Positions 43,254-52,227 of a stretch of DNA of 64,000 bases are shown here, in pieces (position 1 is the stretch's first letter; the number at the start of each line of letters is the position of its first letter). A program made the translations under genes and the position numbers. The DNA lies in the NCBI RefSeq assembly GCF_000772955.1, contig NZ_JPVO01000048.1, positions 105,404 to 169,403 on the forward strand, read 5' to 3'. A model generated the notes under the pieces. That model saw nothing but the letters and a program-made list of their open reading frames with translations. It was not told where the DNA came from and did no database searches. This DNA comes from Ureibacillus sinduriensis BLB-1 = JCM 15800 (GTDB lineage Bacteria; Bacillota; Bacilli; Bacillales_A; Planococcaceae).

Positions 43254-44708
43254 ATGGAAAGAAGAAGGATCGGTTATTGGTTTATCCTCATGTTGGTATG
43301 CTTGATTCTTGTACCGAATCAGTCAGTCTCTGCAAGCACTCTTTCTGACATACCCCAAACCTATGAAAAAGAGATTAACTATTTAATAGGAAAGAACATC
43401 GTAACTGGGTATGCAGATGGGGAGTTTAAACCAAATCAATTAGTAACTAGACAAGAAGCCGCGACGATGATTGGGAAAGCTTTAAAATTGGACGGTGCCA
43501 AGCCAAGGCAGACCGTGTTTAGTGATGTAAAACCAGATTCATATGCTTCTGGCTACATCCAAGCAGCTAATGACAAGAAGATTATCAATGGCTATGCCGA
43601 CGGAACATTCGGCCCAACGAAAAATATGACACGTTTGGAAATGGCCTATCTAATCACAAGTGCTTTTAAATTAAATGCTTCAAATGATGTTTCATTTAAA
43701 GATATGCCTTCCAACTCAAATGCAGCAAAAGCGATTTCGGCTGTAACGGGAGCAGGGGTCACAAACGGTTATGAAAATGGAACATTCCGTCCGAATAATT
43801 CCATAACGCGATTGGAATTTGCCATCATGCTGGCGCGAGCGCTGAATCCGGATTATCGAATCGAGCCGGTAAAGCCAAGCGAGCCGAAACCGACCGAGCC
43901 GACGCAACCGAGCGAGCCGGAAGATTCAAACGAGACGGTAAAACCAAGTGAGCCAAGTGAAGGGACAACAATGTATGTAACGACTGCCAGCCTGAATGTT
44001 CGAAGCGGTCCGGGTACGAGTTACTCAAAAGTGGGCTCTTTAACGAAGGGCAATGAAGTGACTACCTACGAAAAGACCGGAGATTGGGTTTACATGACAA
44101 GCGGTAAAGTTTCCGGTTATATACATACAAGTTACATTTCATCTCAAAAACCGAGCTTGACGAAAGTCATTGCCATTGACCCTGGGCACGGCGGGCATGA
44201 TCCCGGTGCGGTGGGCAATGGGCTATATGAGAAAAACTTAACCCTTGGAGTGGCGCTTCACCTAAGAGACTATTTAAACAATGCGGGCATTAAAGTCGTC
44301 ATGACCCGTTCAACTGACAAGTTTATTGCGCTGGAAGACAGGGTAACGATTGCCGAAAATGCCGGTGCCGATACATTTGTCAGCCTGCACATGAACGCGG
44401 CATCAAGTTCCGCGAGCGGAACGGAGACCTATTATACGACTTCAGGCACTGCTACTAGAGCGGAGTCAAGTAAAGCATTGGCTGAATTCATCCAGGAGCG
44501 ATTGGTGGATGCAATCGGATCGAAGGACCGCGGTGAAAAAACTGCCAATTACAAAGTAATTTACAAAAACCCGCTTCCATCCGTGTTGGTGGAAATGGGC
44601 TTTATCTCCAATAAGGAAGAAGCAAACTACATCAATAACCACCAAAAAGAAACAGCCTATGCGATTTATTTGGGAATCCAGGACTACTATAAATGGCAAG
44701 GTAAATAA
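43254..44708 (+). CDS. SLH-anchored N-acetylmuramoyl-L-alanine amidase
   Basis: A 484-residue exported autolysin with a signal peptide (1-27), three SLH domains (about 30-200; ITRLEFAIMLARAL ends the third), and a linker rich in KPSEP repeats (202-235). An SH3 domain (about 240-300; LNVRSGPGTSYSKVG) precedes an Amidase_3 domain (310-480). Zinc and catalytic residues are seen in IDPGHGGHDPGA, the HMNA loop and VLVEMGFISN. It cleaves the bond between MurNAc and the stem peptide. The ATG is preceded by TAAGGAGC. With the divergent glucosaminidase it forms a complementary wall-hydrolase pair. Confidence 0.95.
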   Translation: MERRRIGYWFILMLVCLILVPNQSVSASTLSDIPQTYEKEINYLIGKNIVTGYADGEFKPNQLVTRQEAATMIGKALKLDGAKPRQTVFSDVKPDSYASGYIQAANDKKIINGYADGTFGPTKNMTRLEMAYLITSAFKLNASNDVSFKDMPSNSNAAKAISAVTGAGVTNGYENGTFRPNNSITRLEFAIMLARALNPDYRIEPVKPSEPKPTEPTQPSEPEDSNETVKPSEPSEGTTMYVTTASLNVRSGPGTSYSKVGSLTKGNEVTTYEKTGDWVYMTSGKVSGYIHTSYISSQKPSLTKVIAIDPGHGGHDPGAVGNGLYEKNLTLGVALHLRDYLNNAGIKVVMTRSTDKFIALEDRVTIAENAGADTFVSLHMNAASSSASGTETYYTTSGTATRAESSKALAEFIQERLVDAIGSKDRGEKTANYKVIYKNPLPSVLVEMGFISNKEEANYINNHQKETAYAIYLGIQDYYKWQGK

Positions 44709-44730
44709 AAAAGCGGAAGCAATCCGCAAA

Positions 44731-44770
44731 ACCCCCGTCAGGTGTTCGAACATCTGGCGGGGGTTTTTTT
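44731..44770 (+). terminator. Terminator after the SLH amidase gene
   Basis: A 13-bp stem (CCCCCGTCAGGTG with CATCTGGCGGGGG, one G-T pair) around TTCGAA, followed by seven T residues. Confidence 0.95.
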
Positions 44771-44790
44771 ATAACTTATCAACCTTTCAG

Positions 44791-44848
44791 AAAAAGACAA
44801 GCGTTATCTTACCTACTAAACTGGTAAAAAAACGCTTGTCTTTTTTTT
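44791..44848. terminator. Second, possibly bidirectional terminator hairpin
   Basis: AAAAAGACAAGCGTT (44791-44805) pairs with AACGCTTGTCTTTTT (44831 on), and eight T residues follow on the plus strand. It isolates the S-layer gene from upstream transcription. Confidence 0.85.
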
Positions 44849-45073
44849 GTAATATTTGACATAAAATCTTAAAATATGAATAGGATGGGTAGGGAGTGGA
44901 AAAATGTTCATGAATTTTCCATCGAGAAATTTTTTTAATTATTCCGCAAACCGTTGGGGGAGTAAGCATGAGTCTATTTTTCTAATTAATAGGATATTAG
45001 TATCCAATTTACCCAATAGTTACTAATATTTTTAGCAAACTATGGATAGATTCTCAAATCTTGAATTAGTTGC

Positions 45074-45102
45074 TTGAATTTAGAAAATGGTAGTGTTATA
45101 CT
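45074..45102 (+). promoter_or_regulatory. Sigma-A promoter of the S-layer gene
   Basis: TTGAAT, a 17-bp spacer and TATACT with an upstream TG (extended -10, TGTTATACT). The start point near 45109 implies a leader of about 190 nt. In the rest of the 44849-45296 gap I see only this promoter and the hairpin below. Confidence 0.75.
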
Positions 45103-45105
45103 TTC

Positions 45106-45170
45106 GTAGTAAGTAAATGTTTCTACTAGAGGGTAATATTTCTTTCAAACCCATTTAGTGGATTTACTAC
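45106..45170 (+). promoter_or_regulatory. 5'-terminal stem-loop in the S-layer mRNA leader
   Basis: GTAGTAA and TAAAT (45106-45118) pair with ATTTA and TTTACTAC (45153-45170). The helix starts at about the predicted transcription start. Such 5'-end structures can protect mRNA from RNase action; this role is inferred here. Confidence 0.5.
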
Positions 45171-45296
45171 AAATTTACTTTGTGTTCCTTATTATTCCAG
45201 AGAACTATAATACATACTACTATTAGGTTAATAAGCTAGTAATATAGTTTTCATAGAATAATATGACTTTTAAAGAATCCAGGGAGGAATAAATGA

Positions 45297-48200
45297 ATGA
45301 CAAAGCAAAACAAAGGTCGTAAATTATTCGCGACAACAGCAACTGCAGCATTAGTTGCATCAGCAATCGTACCAGTAGCATCAGCTGCTAGCTTCAACGA
45401 TGCTGGAAACATCCCAACATGGGCTACAGATGCAGTAAACAGATTAGCGGACAGCGGTGTTCTAGAAGGCGATACAAAAGGTAACTTCAATCCAAATGGT
45501 GTTGTTACTCGTGCTCAAGCTGCAACAATCTTCTACAAAGCATTAGGATTACAAGCTACAGGTGGAGAAAACTTCGCTGACGTAGATTCTGATGACTGGT
45601 GGTATGATGCGGTAGTAGCTACTTCTCCAGAATTATTCCAAGGTGACGGCACTGGTAAATTCTTACCAAAAGCTCAATTAACTCGTGCAGAAGCTGCGAA
45701 AGTTATCGTTGCTGCTTACGGTTTAAAAGGTGAAGCTGACCTTTCTACTTTCTCTGATGCTTCTAGCGTAAAAGCTTGGGCTAAAGACTCTTTCTCTGCT
45801 GCAGTAGCAAACGGAGTAATCAATGGTAAAGGAACTAAATTAGCTCCTAACGATTCAATCACTCGTGCTGAATTCGCAACAATGGTTGCTCGTGCAATCG
45901 ACGCTGACTCAGTAGCATCTAATGTTGAATCTGTAACTGCAATTAACGCTACAACTGTAGAAGTTAACTTCAAAAACCCTATCGAAGATATCGAAGCTTT
46001 AGACTTCTTAATCGATGGTCTTGATGTAACAAATGCAGTAGTAAAACAAACTGACAATTCAGTAGCTGTATTAACAACTGCTACTCAAGAAGCTGGTAAA
46101 GAATATACAGTAACAAGCAAAGGTGAAACTCTTGGTAAATTCAAAGGTGTTTCTGCTGTAATTCCAACTGGTATTGACTTAACAACAAAATCAGTTCAAG
46201 GGAAACTTGGCCAACAAGTAACTGTATCTGCACAAGTAACTGTAGCTGAAGGTGCTTCTAAAGCTGGTATTCCTGTAACTTTCAACGTTCCTGGTGATGA
46301 TGGTACATTATCTCCAAAATTAACAGCTGAAGTAACAACTAATGAGCACGGTGTAGCTACTTACTCTTATACTCGTTATGCTGATAGAACTGATACTGTT
46401 ACTGCTTATGCTTCTGGAGATCGTTCAAAATTCTCTACAGGATACGTATTCTGGGGTGTTGACACAATCCTAAAAATTGAAGAAGTAACAACTGGCGCTA
46501 CAATCAACAACGGTGCTAACAAAACTTACAAAGTTACTTACAAACACCCAGAAACAGGTAAAACTGTTGCTGGTAAAGTACTAAACGTATCTGCTTTAGA
46601 AAACATCAATGTTACAGCTGATAAATTACAAAATGTAACAATTAATGGTGAGTCAGTTTCTCAATTAAGCAACGGTACAAAAACTGTAGCTGCTCAAATC
46701 ACTACTGATTCAAAAGGTGAAGCTACATTCACAGTATCAGGTTCAAATGCAGTAGTAACTCCTGTTGTATTTGAAGCTAACAACACTGCAACTACAAAAG
46801 ACTTCAAATATGAAGCTTCTGACTTACAAGCAACAGCTGCAAAAGTTGAATTCTCTGCAGTTCAAGCTGCTTACAAAATCGAGTTAACTCGTGATGGTGG
46901 AGAAGTAGCAGCAACTGGTGAAGCAAACGGTCGCGAATATAAAGTAGTTGTTAAAGACAAAGATGGTAAAGTAGCTAAAAATGAAACGGTTAACATTGCA
47001 TTTAACGAAGACTTAGACCGCGTAATTTCTACAAATACAAAAGCAGGATTCGTAAATCCAGATACTGATAAATTCTATCCAACTTCTGGAACAGGTAATA
47101 CAAATAAACAAATTTCTGTAAAAACAGATGACAAAGGTGAAGCTAAATTTGTTATCGCAACTGATTCATTAAATGAGAACGATTATGCAACTCCACTTGC
47201 ATGGATCGATATTAATAGTGCTAATGCTAAATCTGGTTCTTTAGATGAAGGCGAACCAAAAACAGTAGCACAAATTACTCACTTCCAAGCTCCATACTTA
47301 GATGGTGCAGAAATTAAAGCTTTCAAAACTTCTGGTGGTAAAGCAGTAACTAAATTCGATGGTAATGAAGTTGCTGAATTCAAAGCAGAATTAGTAAACC
47401 AAAGTGGAAAAGCATTTACTGGTGGATATACTCTAAGCAAAATTACTTACACAGTATTCAATACTGGTGCTAATGATGTTAAAGTTGGAAACACAGTAAT
47501 CTCACCTAACCGTAGTGAAACTTTCACAACTAATGGCGAAAGCTTAAAAGTTGAGTCTGCTGAAGGTAAAACAACTTCTGTACGTGTTGTAGCTACTGGT
47601 TCAGCTGCTAAAGACGGTAAAGACTATGCATTTACTGCTAAAGAAGCTACTGCTACATTTACAGCTACTAGAGAAGTTCCAAATTCTTACACTGGAGAAA
47701 TGGCTCAATACAATCCAGCTGATTCAGGTACAAATAGCAACTCTATTTGGTTTGCAGGTAAAGATCCAGTGAAATATGCTGGTGTAACTGGTAAAACATT
47801 CAAATACTTCGGAGCTAATGGTAATGAAGTATTTGGTGAAAAAGCTTGGGAAGAATTATTAGCACAATACGATGCTGCAAACCAAGATGTTACAGCTTCA
47901 TACATTGTAGACGGTGACACAATTACATTTAAAATTATCACTGTTGGTGCTGCATCTGGTGTTGCTACTGACGGTATCCAACAACATGCGCCAGCTGCTG
48001 CAAATAATGCACCTGTTGCTAAAACTGTAGGAGATCAATCAGTTGCTCTTAATGGAACTCCATTAACATTTACAGCAACTCAAGTTGCTTCTGATGCTGA
48101 TACTGCTGATACTTTAAAAATTGTTACTGCATATACGGATAATGCAACTGTAGCTACTACTGCTGTAGCTGCTGGTCAATTAAGCTTTACTGTAACACCT

Positions 48201-48908
48201 GCTACGGCTGGTTCTACAAATGTAACTGTAGTAGTAACTGATGGTAAAGAAACTGTAAATGTTAACTTTAAAGTTAATGTATCTGCTGCTTCTTACACTA
48301 CTTTACTTGGTAACCCAGCTAGAGCTTATGTAGCTCCAAAAGCTTCTACAGTACTTCTAACTAGCCCAACTGTTACTACAGCTGGAGACATTACTGTAGG
48401 AGATGGATCAACTTCAGTAAATGTTAACTTAGCTGCTGGCGCTTCTGTAGCAGATATTGCAACAGCAATTAACGCTCAAGCTTCATCATTAGTAACTGCT
48501 GTAGTTAAAGGTGCTGATGTTGAGTTAACATCTAAAGCAACTGGTGTAACTATTACTACTGCTGATGCTTCATCAATCGGTACTGGTTTAGCGAAAACTG
48601 GCACAAATGGCGCAGCTGTTGCAGCTCAATATACATTCAAAGTAGATTCAGTACCAACAACTGCTAAAACATTCAAAGTAGCAGTAGGTTCAGATTTCTA
48701 TGAGTATACTTCTACAGGTACAGAAGTATCTGCGGCTGCATTAGCTTCTGCTATTCAAGCTGAATTAGCTACAAAAGTAGCTGCTTCAAATGCTAACGCT
48801 GTAGCATTCGATGCAAAATATACAGTAGCTGTAACAGGAGATGTAATTACAATTACACAAAAATCTGCTGCATCAACTACTAGTCAATTATCTGTAACTG
48901 CTCAATAA
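45297..48908 (+). CDS. Major S-layer protein (N-terminal SLH domains)
   Basis: A 1203-residue secreted protein. It has a signal peptide (1-31, ending ASA), three SLH domains (about 32-205), and then a long beta-rich Ala/Thr/Val region with Ig-like repeats, including a cadherin-like module (NNAPVAKTVGDQSVALNGT, near residue 902). SLH domains attach it to the pyruvylated wall polymer. Codon use is extremely biased (GTA, GCT, ACT, GGT), as in the atp genes, which indicates very high expression. The start is ATG 45297 behind AGGGAGG; another ATG at 45293 in a different frame opens a nine-codon frame across the start. A terminator follows. Confidence 0.92.
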   Translation: MTKQNKGRKLFATTATAALVASAIVPVASAASFNDAGNIPTWATDAVNRLADSGVLEGDTKGNFNPNGVVTRAQAATIFYKALGLQATGGENFADVDSDDWWYDAVVATSPELFQGDGTGKFLPKAQLTRAEAAKVIVAAYGLKGEADLSTFSDASSVKAWAKDSFSAAVANGVINGKGTKLAPNDSITRAEFATMVARAIDADSVASNVESVTAINATTVEVNFKNPIEDIEALDFLIDGLDVTNAVVKQTDNSVAVLTTATQEAGKEYTVTSKGETLGKFKGVSAVIPTGIDLTTKSVQGKLGQQVTVSAQVTVAEGASKAGIPVTFNVPGDDGTLSPKLTAEVTTNEHGVATYSYTRYADRTDTVTAYASGDRSKFSTGYVFWGVDTILKIEEVTTGATINNGANKTYKVTYKHPETGKTVAGKVLNVSALENINVTADKLQNVTINGESVSQLSNGTKTVAAQITTDSKGEATFTVSGSNAVVTPVVFEANNTATTKDFKYEASDLQATAAKVEFSAVQAAYKIELTRDGGEVAATGEANGREYKVVVKDKDGKVAKNETVNIAFNEDLDRVISTNTKAGFVNPDTDKFYPTSGTGNTNKQISVKTDDKGEAKFVIATDSLNENDYATPLAWIDINSANAKSGSLDEGEPKTVAQITHFQAPYLDGAEIKAFKTSGGKAVTKFDGNEVAEFKAELVNQSGKAFTGGYTLSKITYTVFNTGANDVKVGNTVISPNRSETFTTNGESLKVESAEGKTTSVRVVATGSAAKDGKDYAFTAKEATATFTATREVPNSYTGEMAQYNPADSGTNSNSIWFAGKDPVKYAGVTGKTFKYFGANGNEVFGEKAWEELLAQYDAANQDVTASYIVDGDTITFKIITVGAASGVATDGIQQHAPAAANNAPVAKTVGDQSVALNGTPLTFTATQVASDADTADTLKIVTAYTDNATVATTAVAAGQLSFTVTPATAGSTNVTVVVTDGKETVNVNFKVNVSAASYTTLLGNPARAYVAPKASTVLLTSPTVTTAGDITVGDGSTSVNVNLAAGASVADIATAINAQASSLVTAVVKGADVELTSKATGVTITTADASSIGTGLAKTGTNGAAVAAQYTFKVDSVPTTAKTFKVAVGSDFYEYTSTGTEVSAAALASAIQAELATKVAASNANAVAFDAKYTVAVTGDVITITQKSAASTTSQLSVTAQ

Positions 48909-48982
48909 GACGTTGAGTAATTCCGTGTACTGTGTACACTACTAATATTGTTAATAAATTAGATTAACAGAATTATATAGAG

Positions 48983-49020
48983 AGTCCTTGTATGAGATGA
49001 ATCTTATACAAGGACTTTTC
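48983..49020 (+). terminator. Terminator after the S-layer gene
   Basis: The perfect 11-bp arms AGTCCTTGTAT and ATACAAGGACT are followed by TTTTCTT. Confidence 0.92.
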
Positions 49021-49206
49021 TTATTTGGTAATAACTTCGAAAACCAGATAACTTGTTTAGTTAAAAGTTGAATAAGTTTAGCACGATAGTCTTTATCAGT
49101 AGATCAAATTTATTCTAGGTTACTTTTTATAGAAACGTGTTATTATTGAAGGTAGTCATAAAATGGATTTAAGCTATAAAATGTTAATTGATTGATTATT
49201 TAGATG

Positions 49207-50220
49207 CTAATAAGAAAGAGGTTTAGAAGGGACTTTTAAATATTCCTGTATACGTGCAGGTAAATACGGCGTGTAACGGAAATGTCCAACAACTCGGGGC
49301 TTTTTCAACCAATCTTTTAAAATATCTTTCCAAAGGATAAAACGCCGTTTCTTCATATACGGTCTTGCATCGAAGAATATAATTTCCCCTTCATTTGTAA
49401 TCACTTTGAAGGAATCCCAATAAGCGATGCAATACAGCTTTACATAATTGCGCGCTCTTGGTACGTGAATTAAATGCTGGTCCAATTTAAGTTCATTATA
49501 TTTATTAAAGTCAATCGCAAACTGTTTGAACACTGGGTATGGCTCTTCAGGTAATTTTAATACTTGTTGTTGCTCCTCCAGCCATAAATCTTCAATAAGT
49601 TCTTCTTTTTTATAATGCACTCGTTGCCGGTCTTTCTTTAATTGCTGTTCTAATTGCTCTCTTAAGTCATCAAAATCTTTAATGACTGGGGGTGTGCTAA
49701 AGAAATTGTAGCGGACATACCCAACTTTTCTTTCGACATGGCCTTTTTCATTACCTTTTGATGGATTACAAACTTGCACCTTAAACCCGTAGTAATGTTG
49801 AAAATGCCGAAAGGCATCTATTAACTCTTCTTCCTTGTCGCCTTTTCTTACTTTTTTCACCGCTGGTGTTAAATTATTGATTAGAATACTAATTGGTACA
49901 CCACCGGCTTGCTGGAACAGTTGTTTTAATCCGCTTAAAAAGCATCCTAAATTCTCTCCAGGCATCGGAACCGCAAAACCTGTATTACTTGCTGGGAAGG
50001 ACATGATTAACGCATGTACATCTAAGATCTCTCCATCTTGAACAGCCTCCATTGTGCCAAAGTCCAATTGAGCCTCACCTGGTGGATGACTCAGTCGTTC
50101 AAAGCCTTTACTCTGTTCATCATCTTCTGCAGCGCGACATTCTTGAATAAAATCACAAAGAGTTCGGTAGGATCCTTTAAAGCCCGTGGCTTGTAAATCT
50201 TCAAACATTTTCATACACCC
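49207..50220 (-). pseudogene. IS21-family IstA transposase remnant
   Basis: About 335 residues of an IstA-like transposase, with the integrase core (GEAQLDFGTM) and the C-terminal DNA-binding part. The N-terminal helix-turn-helix region is missing and no istB follows. The second acidic residue of the DDE triad appears replaced (INNLTPAV where IstA proteins usually have DN); the third is in KGHVERKVG. The piece is truncated and probably inactive. It abuts a broken replication-type gene on the same strand; the frame upstream of about 50220 belongs to that gene read in another phase. Confidence 0.8.
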
Positions 50221-50359
50221 ATGTATGACCCTCGCGGATATTCCTTGATCTCTGATTCCAATAATGGATTTGCTGCAAAATAATCGCTTCATTTAACCCG
50301 ACTTTTCTAGCAAGCGTTGGCAGTATTAAAAGTGGTGATTCATCGATAAGCTTTCGCAT
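50201..50359 (-). pseudogene. N-terminal fragment of a DnaD/phage-type replication protein
   Basis: 52 codons beginning MRKLIDESPLLILPTLA, then VGLNEAIILQQIHYW and GHTWVYEN, which match the winged-helix start of phage and integrative-element replication initiators (usual form ESPLLVLPxLAxxIGLNEAI). The reading frame stops where the IS21 sequence begins. The ATG at 50359 still has a good ribosome site (GAAAGGAG). A remnant of a mobile element or prophage cut by the IS. Confidence 0.72.
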
Positions 50360-50378
50360 TAGGTATTCTCCTTTCTTG

Positions 50379-50456
50379 TAAGTGCCAGGCACACACACAA
50401 CTCCAAGACAATTCAGAATAGTTCTGGAATTGTTTGAGTGCCAGGCACACATACAA
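50379..50456. repeat. REP-like palindrome pair, copy 3
   Basis: GTGCCAGGCAC lies at 50382-50392 and 50438-50448, 56 bp apart, with CAGAATAGTTCTGGAATTGT between them. The arrangement is the same as at 21.9 kb. Confidence 0.8.
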
Positions 50457-50472
50457 TTCAATTCAATTTAAT

Positions 50473-50973
50473 TTAATCCACAGTTCCTTTAAGTTCGATT
50501 CGGAGCTTTTTGATTAGGCGGTCGCGGCGTTTTTTTAGGGCGGCGACCGATGCGTTGTATTTGTGTGTCAGTTCTTCATACTTGTATTGATGGTAGTAGA
50601 GGTCTTTGAGCAATTCGAATTCCTCTTCCGTCAAATAAGATGCCAAAGTTTCTAGTGTCGATCCGTGTCCACAAGGCATATTTTTCAAGTCGTTATACTG
50701 GGCAACTTTTGTAAGCTTTTCTTTTTCATAAGGGATTTGATTCTCCGTATATTTGTTATCCTTATGCATCTCCGTATAAATGGATGTCAGCACCATTCTG
50801 TACGCGTAAGAAGGAAAGTGCCCCTTGCTCGGATCAAAGTTGCGCCATGCTTGCCAAAGTGCAATGCGGGCAGCTTGGTAAAAGTGATCGTGGTTTTTAT
50901 AAATGTTTGTTTTTCTCAGTATGCTTTTGATCATCGGTTCATATTGTTCAAGAATCTCTTCGAAATTATCCAT
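50473..50973 (-). CDS. Small sigma-70-family sigma factor
   Basis: A 166-residue protein with sigma region 2 (EPMIKSILRKT; FYQAARIALWQAWRNFDPSKG; FPSYAYRMV) and a C-terminal region-4-like helix-turn-helix (YEELTHKYNASVAALKKRRD). No region 3 is apparent. It is divergent from comK, 372 bp away. A link to competence is plausible, by analogy with SigH/ComX-type factors in other Firmicutes, but is an inference. The ATG has no strong ribosome site; the only AGG lies inside a hairpin just upstream. No anti-sigma gene is adjacent. Confidence 0.85.
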   Translation of the reverse strand: MDNFEEILEQYEPMIKSILRKTNIYKNHDHFYQAARIALWQAWRNFDPSKGHFPSYAYRMVLTSIYTEMHKDNKYTENQIPYEKEKLTKVAQYNDLKNMPCGHGSTLETLASYLTEEEFELLKDLYYHQYKYEELTHKYNASVAALKKRRDRLIKKLRIELKGTVD

Positions 50974-50977
50974 TTAT

Positions 50978-50994
50978 AGTTCGCCTAACGAACT
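50978..50994 (-). promoter_or_regulatory. Inverted repeat in the sigma-factor leader
   Basis: AGTTCG and CGAACT with a 5-nt loop, ending 4 bp before the start codon. On the minus strand the weak AGG ribosome site falls in its loop and stem (TTAGGC), so it could mask translation or serve as an operator. Confidence 0.45.
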
Positions 50995-51174
50995 GTGCAC
51001 AGCTCCATTATTCCCGGGTAAATTCATGGTAAGGGAATGTTTTGAAACATTCGAATGGATGATTTTATAGAAATCTATGAAAATAGCATTGATTTTCTTT
51101 TAAAATTGTTGCAATTAATAGGGAAAATTCTTTATATTTAACCAAAATTTTACATACTATATCTTTTCAGGCGC

Positions 51175-51187
51175 AAAATTTTATTTT
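51175..51187 (+). promoter_or_regulatory. Candidate ComK AT-box upstream of comK
   Basis: A perfect AAAA-N5-TTTT, the half-site ComK recognises in B. subtilis. An adjacent second half (AAAA at 51188, then TTAA) is degenerate. It would fit autoregulation. The surrounding DNA is AT-rich, so chance is possible. Confidence 0.4.
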
Positions 51188-51268
51188 AAAATATTCTTAA
51201 AGGGACCTTGGGTAATTGGTCTTAGTAGAAAATTCATCTATTGAAAGGGGGATGGGAAAAAATCTTTG

Positions 51269-51325
51269 ATGGGAGTTTATGACACGTTTCTTTTGGAAGG
51301 CTTTTTGGGTGACTGTCAAAAGTAA
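51269..51325 (+). CDS. Short leader reading frame before comK
   Basis: An 18-codon frame MGVYDTFLLEGFLGDCQK ends 20 bp before the comK ATG. A diverged copy in the relic at 62603-62647 reads MAVYLERFLVDCQK: the 12-nt length difference keeps the frame and the C-terminal DCQK is identical. No good ribosome site is seen directly before it (AAAGGGGG is about 20 nt upstream). Translation is therefore unproven. Confidence 0.35.
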   Translation: MGVYDTFLLEGFLGDCQK

Positions 51326-51345
51326 ATGGTAAGGAGAGAGTCAGG

Positions 51346-51831
51346 ATGAAAATCGAAGAAAAATATTTTAAAGAATATCATAGTCTAGCAGTAGTTCCAC
51401 ATTATGACGGAGAACATGCATCTGTCATCCACACACTCCAAGGAAATTTCTACTCGAAGTATACGACGAATGCTAATCTCGATAACTATTGTCTTTTATT
51501 TGGTTCGAGTTTGGAAGGAAGGAAACAAGCCGCCCGTCAACGATTCAACGATGTGAAGAACCCTTCAATTCTTATTTCTGAAGCCCTGAGAATTGCAGGA
51601 TTTCAAGTACCGCACCTCGACAGGCTTGACCCAATGTGGATCGTTGATTTGGATGTGACAATCGAAGCTCTTTCTAAAACTGAAACGCTCATCATCTTTC
51701 GCAATGGCCTGCAATTGATGACACCTCTAGCGGAGAATTCCGTAAAAAACCGAAGATTTAATGCCATCTCCAGAATCCACGAGTGTTCTCCCTTGCTAAA
51801 CCGCAATCTTCACGACTTGCTTCATTATTAG
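51346..51831 (+). CDS. comK: Competence transcription factor ComK
   Basis: A 161-residue member of the ComK family, the master activator of DNA-uptake genes. Matching segments are CLLFGSSLEGRKQAA near residue 49, the KNPSILIS region, a PMWIVDLDV segment equivalent to the conserved Trp-containing strand, and RNGLQLMTPLAENSV. It is about 30 residues shorter than B. subtilis ComK, mainly at the C-terminus, which in B. subtilis takes part in degradation and activation. The ATG is behind AAGGAGAG. The neighbours are a divergent sigma factor and, downstream, an SLH 5'-nucleotidase and a secreted nuclease. Confidence 0.88.
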   Translation: MKIEEKYFKEYHSLAVVPHYDGEHASVIHTLQGNFYSKYTTNANLDNYCLLFGSSLEGRKQAARQRFNDVKNPSILISEALRIAGFQVPHLDRLDPMWIVDLDVTIEALSKTETLIIFRNGLQLMTPLAENSVKNRRFNAISRIHECSPLLNRNLHDLLHY

Positions 51832-52227
51832 AATTACATACATGTTTATGTAATTATACTCAATTAAAGTTACAAGAAAGCGTTAACAATTTCGTGTTAG
51901 CCGAAACATCAAAGGTAAGGGATTGTTCATTTGGAAGGGTGGACAATCCTTTTACATTGAGAACACAAATTTAGAAAAGGAAAGGAAAATTCCGTTGTCT
52001 AAACTAGAGTCAGTCATCTATTTTATAGGCCTATCTTGGCTCCTTGTAAAAAATACGATATCTTCTTAGGGAAATATATACCGGAAAAATTATTTAATTA
52101 AAATAAACCCTCATTTACCATATTTAATAATTTATTTACATAAGCTAAACCAATAGATTCATAGAAGTAGTGTAAATTTAAAGAGTATTCAGAATCTAAA
52201 TATGGATAGAAATCGAGGGGAGTTCGT
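51832..52227. other. Gap between comK and the SLH 5'-nucleotidase gene
   Basis: A small hairpin (ATTACATA...TATGTAAT) directly after comK may be a weak terminator. Part of the sequence (about 52030-52085) resembles 62735-62795, in front of another SLH gene. No gene is supported. Confidence 0.5.

Noticed and set aside
45716..46057. Minus-strand frame inside the S-layer gene
   Set aside because: It is a by-product of the strong codon bias of the S-layer gene, with no ribosome site.
50359..50461. Upstream extension of the replication-gene fragment
   Set aside because: The extra codons are translated from the REP palindromes; the ribosome site supports the ATG at 50359.
51783..51974. Frame overlapping the end of comK
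   Set aside because: Overlaps comK in another frame, lacks a ribosome site and shows no family pattern.
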